14,185 nucleotides of DNA from Candidatus Omnitrophota bacterium (GTDB taxonomy: Bacteria > Omnitrophota > Gorgyraeia > Zapsychrales > Zapsychraceae), in NCBI GenBank assembly GCA_020430005.1, contig JAGQKQ010000024.1:1-14185 (forward strand), in the 5' to 3' direction. The translations under genes were made by a program, and so were the position numbers. Under the pieces are notes generated by a model, which did not search any database, was not told where the DNA came from, and worked only from the letters and a program-made list of their open reading frames with translations. Position 1 is the first letter of the stretch. Each line of letters opens with the position of its first letter. This document shows, one piece after another, positions 1 to 5,688 of the stretch.

Positions 1-1
1 C

Positions 2-439
2 TTCGCTAAAAAACAACACGGATTAACATTAACCGAAATAATGGTTACAACCATTGCGATAAGTGTCATTACGGCTTTCGCAATGCCCAACTATAATAAA
101 GCTGTCGAAAAATCTTATTATCGTCAGGCCCGGGTAAACCTTAATACCGTAAAAGCGGCGGCCGAAGCCTATCGAGCCGAACATAGAGCGTTCGGTGTAT
201 CCGGAATTACCTTAACAACATTGGAAGAAGTCAATTCCCACTTAGGAACCAATATTTCCGATGATCATTTTTCGTATACATATGCGATAGATGGCGGAGC
301 CTTATCCATTTTCTTAACACGAAATGATACAGATAACAACGGCTATAATTACTACTTGGCACAACGTCTTGAGTATACTGATGCAGTTGGCTTTTCTGAC
401 GATAGTTTTATTTGTCACAACGATTGTGCAACCTGGTAA
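2..439 (+). CDS. Type IV prepilin-like protein, 5' end cut by window
   Basis: This is a type IV pilin or pseudopilin subunit, a family that is cleaved by prepilin peptidase at the inner membrane and assembled into a pilus or type II secretion pseudopilus. The frame is open from base 2, and the start codon lies before the window. The visible N-terminus carries the prepilin site KKQHG|LTLTE, with Gly before the cut and the conserved Glu at mature position 5. A hydrophobic helix of about 20 residues follows, ending in AMPNYNKA. After it come AVEKSYYRQA and an alpha-helical stalk. The C-terminus has a short Cys-x3-Cys pair (CHNDC) that could form a tight disulfide. Mature position +1 is Leu instead of the usual Phe or Met. 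The next gene is a paralogue 17 bases downstream on the same strand, so the two are probably co-transcribed. Pilin class is clear; major pilin versus minor pseudopilin cannot be told. Confidence 0.87.
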   Translation, partial: FAKKQHGLTLTEIMVTTIAISVITAFAMPNYNKAVEKSYYRQARVNLNTVKAAAEAYRAEHRAFGVSGITLTTLEEVNSHLGTNISDDHFSYTYAIDGGALSIFLTRNDTDNNGYNYYLAQRLEYTDAVGFSDDSFICHNDCATW

Positions 440-442
440 AAC

Positions 443-447
443 AGAGG
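443..447 (+). promoter_or_regulatory. Ribosome binding site of second prepilin
   Basis: AGAGG lies 9 bases before the ATG at 457. This supports 457 over the in-frame ATG at 412, which lies inside the end of the preceding gene. Confidence 0.65.
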
Positions 448-456
448 TTTAAAACA

Positions 457-903
457 ATGAAACAATTTACATATAAAAATAACGGCTTAACACTGACCGA
501 AATAATGGTGACCACCATTGCCCTTAGTGTTATTACGGCCTTTGCGGTTCCCAACTACAATAAAGCAGTGGAAAAATCATATTATCGTCAAGCTTTAACG
601 AATCTTAATACGATTAAATCAGCGGCAGAAAACTATCGAGCGATACATCGTAGATTTGGGGTAAATGGCGCCGAATTTAATACGCTTCCGGAAATTAACA
701 GTCATTTAGGCATCAATATATCGGATGACCATTTTTCTTATATTTATGCGATTGATGGCGGCGCCCTATCTATTCAGTTAAAACGCAACAAAGAAAACAA
801 TAACGGGTATAACTACCAACTAAAACGTCGCTTAGAATATAACGATACCATTGGTTCTTCCGAAGACTCCTTTAAATGTGTTGGAGATTGTAAAAACTGG
901 TAA
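457..903 (+). CDS. Type IV prepilin-like protein, tandem paralogue
   Basis: This is a 148-residue prepilin with a 10-residue basic leader ending in Gly10. The processing site is NNG|LTLTE, with Glu15 at mature position 5. The hydrophobic segment covers about residues 16-36. An ungapped hand alignment with the preceding gene over the last 132 residues gives about 36 differences, or roughly 73% identity. The first 35 or so residues of that stretch and the block from SDDHFSY to GGALSI are nearly invariant, while charged and loop positions vary. The C-terminal Cys-x3-Cys pair (CVGDC) is kept with different residues between. The start at 457 has a leader of normal prepilin length and a ribosome binding site. 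The gene ends 6 bases from the stop of an opposing gene, and no terminator is visible. The pair looks like a recent tandem duplication of a surface or secretion subunit. Confidence 0.9.
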   Translation: MKQFTYKNNGLTLTEIMVTTIALSVITAFAVPNYNKAVEKSYYRQALTNLNTIKSAAENYRAIHRRFGVNGAEFNTLPEINSHLGINISDDHFSYIYAIDGGALSIQLKRNKENNNGYNYQLKRRLEYNDTIGSSEDSFKCVGDCKNW

Positions 904-909
904 GAGTGA

Positions 910-1434
910 TTATTTCTGCGCTTCTTCATTACCATCCCATCGAATACTATCTCGAATCTTAAACAGCAATTCTTCGTAATCCCACCAATTGTCTTTTGGC
1001 TCGACTGAAAAAAGGATGGAATATAAATTTACGTCATGAATCACATAATAGTCAACAAGCCCGACATTCTCGTGTGATTTATGAACACCCGCTACCTGAA
1101 TCGCCTCCTGCCCGGCAAGCTGAAGCATTTGTGTCTGGAACCCGTCTTTATATCCCCCCAACTCTTGAATAATCTCATTGGTCAATTGTTTTAACGATAG
1201 GACCGGCGAATCAGATACAGCAATCGTCGCCGTCACCAAAGGCGCGTCATTTAAAATCAGCATAATAACATTCTCTTCCGAGAGAAACGGCCATTCCGGA
1301 TTGCAGAGAAGTGTAATCCCCAGCGCCTCATCATGGCATTCATTCAATTCAACGTCCTGAATTTGGGCCGAGGAAAAACCGGCATGAAGAAATACGGCCC
1401 ATAGCAAAACTAAAATAACTTTATACAATCGCAT
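910..1434 (-). CDS. Secreted protein of unknown function, possible PsbP/DcrB-like fold
   Basis: I do not recognise a named family for this 174-residue protein. It begins with a classical signal peptide: MRLYK, a hydrophobic core at about residues 6-19, and a likely signal peptidase I site after SSA at residue 23. It is therefore expected in the periplasm or outside. Cys33 and Cys44 could form a disulfide in the mature protein. The rest alternates beta-like and helical stretches. It ends with an aromatic strand (YYVIHDVNLYSILFS), then WWDYEELLFKIRDSIRW. That ending resembles the last helix of PsbP, Mog1 or DcrB-like domains, but only in general pattern. The ATG has the ribosome binding site AAGGAG 5 bases upstream. 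The gene follows the GT-C-like gene by 35 bases on the same strand and may be co-transcribed or use its own -10 element. Confidence 0.75.
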   Translation of the reverse strand: MRLYKVILVLLWAVFLHAGFSSAQIQDVELNECHDEALGITLLCNPEWPFLSEENVIMLILNDAPLVTATIAVSDSPVLSLKQLTNEIIQELGGYKDGFQTQMLQLAGQEAIQVAGVHKSHENVGLVDYYVIHDVNLYSILFSVEPKDNWWDYEELLFKIRDSIRWDGNEEAQK

Positions 1435-1457
1435 CGACTCTCCTTATTTTGATTTGT

Positions 1458-1463
1458 ATTATA
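1458..1463 (-). promoter_or_regulatory. Possible -10 element (TATAAT) for the secreted-protein gene
   Basis: A perfect TATAAT reads on the minus strand between the two genes. Its predicted start of transcription is near 1451, leaving a short leader that includes AAGGAG. I see no good -35 at 16-18 bases, so this is weak evidence for an internal promoter. Confidence 0.3.
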
Positions 1464-1469
1464 CATCAT

Positions 1470-3104
1470 TTATCCTTCATGGCGGACCTGAAAGATTGAC
1501 TTGGGCAGTTCTAACTGCTGAATAACCGCTTCATTTTCCGCATTACGCTTTAAAAGAATAATTGTAAAATCATCCACATAAACCGGCGCCCAAAGCGGGT
1601 CTTCCAACCGCCTGATCAAAAAAGGCTGCGCCCAGGGTGTCAAATCCAAACGGTAAAAATAAATGACATTAAACCGGTACTGCTGATCAAACTTTTTCCA
1701 AACCGCCTCATCTTCCTGCATCGGAATATACTGCTTCTGGAAAAAGGCTGTGCTATAGGCTTCCGGACGATTATCCACAAAAACACGTTCCTGCGGGAAA
1801 AGATGAAAAATAAGATACCCCCCGATATCATAATTATTGAAGATCGGTCCTTTAAGGTTTAACCGCTTGAAGAACTCCGCGGAGCGGTTAGCTCCGGGAA
1901 CCAGCCCCGGGAGTTTTCCGACATTTCGTATCATGTGCGGAAACCACACCCTCTTCTTTTGGATCTCCGGCATAGTAAGGGGTAAACGCAGGCGTCTGTA
2001 CAGTGAATAATACCCTGTGCGTTCCACCGTGATCAACCCGAGAATGCCGATCACCACCAGAAGAATACCGCCTGTCATAATTGTCCGCGCAACATTATTT
2101 CGACGGTCCATCCATTGTTGATATACCTGGCTCCCACAAATCATAAAGAAAAATCCAAACAATGGAAATCCCCGGATGGCTTTCATACCCAGCACGGCAA
2201 AACACATCCCGCAGACCACCGGCACAAACAGTTGTTTAAAGTTATTTTTTCGAATGCCCAAAACGATCCCCAAAATGAGCACACCAAGACAAATCCAAAA
2301 ATGCGTATAAATCATATTGCCGGGGAACCTTTTCTGCATAAACCATACCGACTGATTTTCAACCAGCATATAACCATATTCTTTAAAGATTGTCAGCGGC
2401 ACCAAGGCCCCTTTTAATCCCTGCGGATTAAGCACACAAACCACGCAGGATAAAAGAAAAACAAACAGCAATTCATTCCGTTTATCCGTCCCGGCTTTTC
2501 GAATAAAGCAATCCATCAAAAAAACACCAATCAAAAATGGCCCGAAGATAAAAAAGATATGCAGATTAACCCACAATACCTGCAGAACAGGTAGGCTCCA
2601 TATAATCCATTTCAATCGGATTTCCCGGGAAGAATACCACAACAAAATGCCATAATAAATTGCGATAAAAAGATAGCTAAACCCTTCGGGGCGCAATTCT
2701 GTCCGGTCACCAATCAGCGGCAGCGCCAATAAAGAAAAAAGGGAAACCAAGAGAAAACCGGCATTTCGACGGGCAATAAAAAAGATGAGAACAAAACTTA
2801 AAGTAACTAAAGTAATATAAAAATAAGACACTCCAACAAATCCCCACAGCTTCCAGAGATAATAAAAAACAACTCCCGTTCCCCAGTGATGATTAATGGC
2901 CGGAAAATTACTTTCCGTGTAAGAATAATAATTCGTGGAGAGTATTGTATGGGTTTCCGCAAAGACTTCACCGTTTTTAATATGCCGGCCTAAATCGGCC
3001 GTGACAAAACTAATCCGTTCGGCAAAAAACAAAGCGAACAAAAAAATTAATATAAGGAAAAGACCTGTCTGAAAAGTTTTTAGGGAAAGATGTCTTGTAT
3101 TCAT
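1470..3104 (-). CDS. Multi-pass GT-C-like membrane protein (putative glycosyltransferase)
   Basis: This 544-residue inner-membrane protein resembles the GT-C glycosyltransferase group, whose members move sugars from lipid-phosphate donors on the outer face of the membrane. The first membrane segment is at about residues 12-28. The following outer loop holds VTADLGRHIKNGE, with Asp37 and His41, and then INHHWG at 70-75. This matches the pattern in which an Asp in the first loop is catalytic. Further hydrophobic segments lie at about 93-112, 115-131, 142-157, 166-200, 212-226, 268-284, 291-306, 312-326 and 342-360. NPQGL at 226-230 is a recurrent motif in this orphan group. A soluble tail from about 380 contains FNNYDIGGYLI and RVFVDNRPEAY, also typical of it. 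Donor and acceptor are unknown, and no cell-envelope gene cluster adjoins it. No Shine-Dalgarno sequence precedes the ATG, and the -10 lies so close that the mRNA may be leaderless. Confidence 0.75.
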   Translation of the reverse strand: MNTRHLSLKTFQTGLFLILIFLFALFFAERISFVTADLGRHIKNGEVFAETHTILSTNYYSYTESNFPAINHHWGTGVVFYYLWKLWGFVGVSYFYITLVTLSFVLIFFIARRNAGFLLVSLFSLLALPLIGDRTELRPEGFSYLFIAIYYGILLWYSSREIRLKWIIWSLPVLQVLWVNLHIFFIFGPFLIGVFLMDCFIRKAGTDKRNELLFVFLLSCVVCVLNPQGLKGALVPLTIFKEYGYMLVENQSVWFMQKRFPGNMIYTHFWICLGVLILGIVLGIRKNNFKQLFVPVVCGMCFAVLGMKAIRGFPLFGFFFMICGSQVYQQWMDRRNNVARTIMTGGILLVVIGILGLITVERTGYYSLYRRLRLPLTMPEIQKKRVWFPHMIRNVGKLPGLVPGANRSAEFFKRLNLKGPIFNNYDIGGYLIFHLFPQERVFVDNRPEAYSTAFFQKQYIPMQEDEAVWKKFDQQYRFNVIYFYRLDLTPWAQPFLIRRLEDPLWAPVYVDDFTIILLKRNAENEAVIQQLELPKSIFQVRHEG

Positions 3105-3111
3105 ATCTAAA

Positions 3112-3139
3112 AGTATAGCAAATCTGCCTCTAAACCCAA
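3112..3139 (-). promoter_or_regulatory. Extended -10 promoter for the GT-C-like gene, predicted leaderless
   Basis: TGCTATACT (3112-3120) reads on the minus strand as an extended -10. A weak TTGGGT at 3134-3139 lies 16 bases upstream as a -35. The -10 ends 7 bases before the ATG at 3104, so transcription should begin at or next to the start codon. Confidence 0.55.
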
Positions 3140-3145
3140 CAAAAA

Positions 3146-3178
3146 ACCCCGCTGTTTGGAGTTACCAAACAACGGGGT
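3146..3178 (-). terminator. Rho-independent terminator after the aldolase gene
   Basis: The arms at 3146-3159 and 3165-3178 pair over 14 positions with one G-T wobble around a 5-base loop. On the minus strand the stem is followed by a run of six T (complement of 3141-3146). It lies about 30 bases after the aldolase stop. Flanking A and T runs extend the stem and could make it act in both directions, though no + strand gene precedes it. Confidence 0.9.
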
Positions 3179-3210
3179 TTTACACTTATTTCTTAGATCC
3201 TAGATCTATT

Positions 3211-4260
3211 CTAGGCGATTGTAATGTCTTTGGATAGATAAACGTCTTGAATAGCGTTTAACAATTTCACACCTTCATCCATCGGACGCTGGAACGCCTT
3301 ACGGCCGGAAATTAGTCCCATACCACCGGCGCGCTTATTAATAACCGCTGTTTTAACCGCTTCTTCAAAATCGTTATCTCCTGAAGCTCCACCAGAATTA
3401 ATTAAACCGATTTTACCCATGTAACAGTTGGCCACTTGATAACGGGTTAAATCAATCGGATGATCTGTTGTCAATTTGCTGTAAACATCCGGGTGTGTCT
3501 TCGCGAACTTAATGGCGTTAAAACCACCATTACATTCCGGAAGTTTTTGTTTAATAATATCAGCTTCAATTGTAACCCCCAAATGATTCGCCTGGCTGGT
3601 TAAGTCGGAAGCCACATGATAATCCACACCATCTTTTTTAAACGCGTTGTTACGTGTGTAGCACCATAGAATGGTAAACAAACCTAACTCATGAGCGCGT
3701 TGAAACGCCTCTGAAATTTCTATAATTTGACGGGACGATTCTTCTGAACCGAAATAAATGGTTGCCCCGATACCGGCCGCACCCATATCCGCCGCTTGTT
3801 CAACATCGGCAAATAAGATTTGGTCAAATTTGTTTGGGTAAGTCATCAACTCGTTGTGATTAATTTTTACAACGAATGGAATTTTGTGCGCATATTTACG
3901 TGAGCAGATTCCTAAAACGCCCAACGTGGAAGCTACCGCGTTACAGCCTCCTTCAATCGCTAATTTCACGATATTTTCCGGATCGAAATAAATTGGATTC
4001 GGCGCAAATGATGAACCGGCTGTATGCTCAATTCCCTGGTCAACAGGAAGAATTGAAAGATATCCTGTTCCTCCCAAGCGACCCGCATCATACATTGACT
4101 GCAGATTTCTTAAAACCGTGTTTGTACGGTCGGAATTGATAAAAATGTCATCCACATATGTGGAACTCGGAATAGTGATTTGCTCTTTCGGGATCGTCGT
4201 ACATTTGTGATCCAAAAGACTCTTGGCATCCTTACCTAAATAATCAAGTACCTTACTCAT
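3211..4260 (-). CDS. fbaB: Class I fructose-bisphosphate aldolase (FbaB/DhnA family)
   Basis: This enzyme cleaves fructose 1,6-bisphosphate to dihydroxyacetone phosphate and glyceraldehyde 3-phosphate, or makes it in gluconeogenesis, through a Schiff base on lysine. It is cytosolic. The 349-residue product starts [12 protein letters not shown], matching the family length (about 350) and N-terminus. Family landmarks are PVDQGIEH with Asp74, [20 protein letters not shown] with Tyr201, ADIIKQK with the likely Schiff-base Lys237, [18 protein letters not shown], and the C-terminal [19 protein letters not shown]. The end, [10 protein letters not shown], is also family-like. The start at 4260 is chosen because AAAGGAG lies 6 bases upstream. 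An 8-residue in-frame extension to a TTG at 4284 has no such support. The gene is monocistronic, with its own promoter (4319-4346) and a strong terminator (3146-3178), which suggests independent high expression. Confidence 0.96.
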   Translation of the reverse strand: MSKVLDYLGKDAKSLLDHKCTTIPKEQITIPSSTYVDDIFINSDRTNTVLRNLQSMYDAGRLGGTGYLSILPVDQGIEHTAGSSFAPNPIYFDPENIVKLAIEGGCNAVASTLGVLGICSRKYAHKIPFVVKINHNELMTYPNKFDQILFADVEQAADMGAAGIGATIYFGSEESSRQIIEISEAFQRAHELGLFTILWCYTRNNAFKKDGVDYHVASDLTSQANHLGVTIEADIIKQKLPECNGGFNAIKFAKTHPDVYSKLTTDHPIDLTRYQVANCYMGKIGLINSGGASGDNDFEEAVKTAVINKRAGGMGLISGRKAFQRPMDEGVKLLNAIQDVYLSKDITIA

Positions 4261-4266
4261 CTTTGA

Positions 4267-4273
4267 CTCCTTT
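4267..4273 (-). promoter_or_regulatory. Ribosome binding site fixing the aldolase start
   Basis: AAAGGAG on the minus strand, 6 bases before the ATG at 4260. It lies downstream of the alternative TTG start at 4284 and so argues against that start. Confidence 0.85.
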
Positions 4274-4318
4274 ACGTATGTCAAATGTTAATAATTATTT
4301 CCGAAATAAACAGCGACT

Positions 4319-4346
4319 ATTTTAAGGATTTTTAACGTAAAATCAA
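4319..4346 (-). promoter_or_regulatory. Sigma70-type promoter of the aldolase gene
   Basis: TTGATT (4341-4346) and TAAAAT (4319-4324) are separated by 16 bases on the minus strand. The predicted start near 4312 gives a leader of about 50 bases. The promoter begins about 30 bases after the Nudix stop. Confidence 0.6.
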
Positions 4347-4378
4347 GGAAAAAATTCCGGCAAAATTTGTCATCCGCT

Positions 4379-4915
4379 TTAGGCCGTGGATTGCGTCAGA
4401 AAATACAGTCCGGTATAGACTTTCGGCTCAATCAGGCACCCTTCCTGTTCTTTTGTCTTTAACCACTGGGGAATGTCCGATAAACTAACCGTATGGACGA
4501 TAATGTCCTCATCCTCTACGCCACCACCCTCGGCAATCTTCTTTACATCAAATGCCCTGACCAGTGTAGCGATATCCGCACTGGATCCGGAAGATACAGG
4601 CCCCGCGAAAAGTTTGACGATGCGTCCGGCCTGATACCCCGTTTCCTCCAACAATTCCCGCTGAGCCGCTTCAAAAATAGATTCTTCCTTGTCAACAGCT
4701 TCATCATTCATCAATCCGGCCGGAAATTCAATGACACGCTTTTTTAAAGGTGGCCGGAATTGCTCCACAAAGATCACTTCCTGATCATCCGTCAATGCCG
4801 CGATAATCACAATGCCGGTACAATTATGCCGTTGAATATATTCCCAGCCGTTTTCTTCAATCAGCCGGATAAAGCGTCCCTCATGTAGAATTTTTTCAGA
4901 CACTATTTTCACCAA
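4379..4915 (-). CDS. Nudix hydrolase, ADP-ribose pyrophosphatase-like
   Basis: This is a 178-residue Nudix enzyme of the group that hydrolyses ADP-ribose or other nucleoside diphosphate derivatives using Mg2+. VIFVEQFRPPLKKRVIEFPAG leads into the Nudix box, as in ADP-ribose pyrophosphatases. The catalytic part REL-L-EE-TGY is at residues 86-94, with Glu90 and Glu91 as metal ligands and Glu78 upstream. The segment between Gly67 and Glu78 is 10 residues instead of the canonical 5, so the loop in the signature is expanded. The later PVSSGSSAD fits the family segment that often reads PGFSDE, but is altered. Exact substrate is uncertain. The best start is a TTG at 4915; GTG codons at 4912 and 4903 are alternatives. 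None has a Shine-Dalgarno sequence, because the upstream bases are the T-run of the preceding gene's terminator. A promoter overlaps that hairpin and would give a nearly leaderless mRNA. Confidence 0.88.
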   Translation of the reverse strand: MVKIVSEKILHEGRFIRLIEENGWEYIQRHNCTGIVIIAALTDDQEVIFVEQFRPPLKKRVIEFPAGLMNDEAVDKEESIFEAAQRELLEETGYQAGRIVKLFAGPVSSGSSADIATLVRAFDVKKIAEGGGVEDEDIIVHTVSLSDIPQWLKTKEQEGCLIEPKVYTGLYFLTQSTA

Positions 4916-4954
4916 AAAAAATGGCAGTCATCATAAACTTGAGACTGCCATTTT
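4914..4954 (-). terminator. Rho-independent terminator of the duplicated-domain secreted protein gene
   Basis: TGGCAGTC-type arms at 4921-4929 and 4943-4951 pair perfectly over 9 bases, extended by A-T pairs (4918-4920 with 4952-4954), around a 13-base loop. On the minus strand a run of T (complement of 4914-4920) follows. It ends at the first codon of the Nudix gene and lies about 15 bases after the upstream stop codon. Confidence 0.85.
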
Positions 4955-4958
4955 CCAA
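4930..4958 (-). promoter_or_regulatory. Promoter embedded in the terminator hairpin, for the Nudix gene
   Basis: TTGGAA (4953-4958) and TATGAT (4930-4935) are spaced by exactly 17 bases on the minus strand. The -10 occupies the hairpin loop and the spacer covers one stem arm. The predicted start at about 4922-4923 leaves only 7-8 bases before the TTG at 4915. Confidence 0.5.
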
Positions 4959-4969
4959 ATTCAATTTGA

Positions 4970-5581
4970 TTAATAAATCCCGCCCGAACCGGAAGAGTTA
5001 TCTCCGGTGGTCGATAGACTGCCATCACGCAGTTCTCCCGACATTTCTCCGGCCTGTTTCAACTTTTGCCCACGCCAACTGCGCACTGTGTAAACATTCT
5101 CAAAAGTCAAACGAATTTCACCGTAGTAATAATAAGAAAGCTCTCCATCACCGTCTTTTTCCATGGCCTCGGTCGGCGCTTCATAATCTCCAACAATCTC
5201 GTCATAACTAACATAATCTCCAACAATCTGACCGTCTTGCAAATCAAATCTTAAATCTTCAATTTCATCGCTGTATTGCGTTTTACGGGAATAATCGTAT
5301 CCCCAATTTCTCATATACCGGTTCTTATCAAATTCCAGACGAAGATCGCCGTAGTCATACGTAATTTTTGCCTCGGTCTCGCTGATATTATCCGCGTCAC
5401 CGTAAATGTCCTTGATTGTTTTTAGCCGTGTCTTGCCGATTTTGATCCGGCCATTTAAAATATCCTTTTTCAAAAGAGCAATATCTTCCTTACCTGCCAC
5501 TTTTCCTTTAGCCGATACCATTACCGGTGTACAAAATATAGTGAGCAGAAGAATTATCACAAAGATTTTGGTCACTCGCAT
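4970..5581 (-). CDS. Secreted protein with duplicated YG-RL-F-R-W domain, function unknown
   Basis: I do not recognise a named family for this 203-residue protein. A signal peptide covers residues 1-24 (MRVTK, hydrophobic core, VSA|K), so the mature protein is exported. The mature part holds two similar units. Unit one (about 46-97) contains IYGDAD and YDYGDLRLEFDKNRYMRNW. Unit two (about 118-176) contains IVGDYEAPTE and YYYGEIRLTFENVYTVRSW. The shared pattern is Y-x-Y-G-x2-R-L-x-F-x5-R-x-W. The 'G..YGDAD' element followed by strands is reminiscent of BamE/SmpA-like small envelope domains, but this is only a resemblance. The tail from about 180 is Gly/Ser-rich and probably disordered. The ATG has GGAAAGG upstream (5589-5595). 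The gene has its own extended -10 promoter and a good terminator, so it is a single-gene unit. Confidence 0.75.
   Translation of the reverse strand: MRVTKIFVIILLLTIFCTPVMVSAKGKVAGKEDIALLKKDILNGRIKIGKTRLKTIKDIYGDADNISETEAKITYDYGDLRLEFDKNRYMRNWGYDYSRKTQYSDEIEDLRFDLQDGQIVGDYVSYDEIVGDYEAPTEAMEKDGDGELSYYYYGEIRLTFENVYTVRSWRGQKLKQAGEMSGELRDGSLSTTGDNSSGSGGIY
5182..5229. repeat. Two 18-bp direct copies, 30-bp period, inside the secreted protein gene
   Basis: CATAATCTCCAACAATCT occurs at 5182-5199 and again identically at 5212-5229. The 30-base period encodes a 10-residue repeat (IVGDYVSYDE then IVGDYEAPTE) and looks like a small in-frame tandem duplication. Confidence 0.85.
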
Positions 5582-5631
5582 TTTTTAACCTTTCCGTGAT
5601 AAGTTATTATGAAACATCCCTAATTGATGTC

Positions 5632-5640
5632 ATTATAACA
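5632..5640 (-). promoter_or_regulatory. Extended -10 promoter of the secreted protein gene
   Basis: TGTTATAAT on the minus strand combines a perfect TATAAT with the upstream TG of an extended -10. I see no good -35. The predicted start near 5625 gives a leader of about 44 bases before the ATG at 5581. Confidence 0.55.
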
Positions 5641-5688
5641 TAATTCATTTTTTCGCCACAGACTTTTACACTTTTTCTTTTCAAGCAT

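Noticed and set aside
2115..2417. 100-codon open frame on the + strand
   Set aside because: It is antisense to membrane-spanning parts of the GT-C-like gene. The polar, His- and Lys-rich product is typical of such shadows.
3195..3207. AGATC-CTA-GATCT palindrome beside the aldolase stop
   Set aside because: It has only 5-bp arms, has no T-run, and lies beside the much stronger terminator at 3146-3178. Probably chance.
4261..4284. 8-residue N-terminal extension of the aldolase to a TTG
   Set aside because: The strong AAAGGAG for the inner ATG lies inside the extension, and family members start MSKVLDYLG.
4350..4367. AT-rich stem (AAATT/AATTT) after the Nudix stop
   Set aside because: The stem is short and all A-T pairs, and it sits next to the aldolase -35. 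Too weak to call a terminator.
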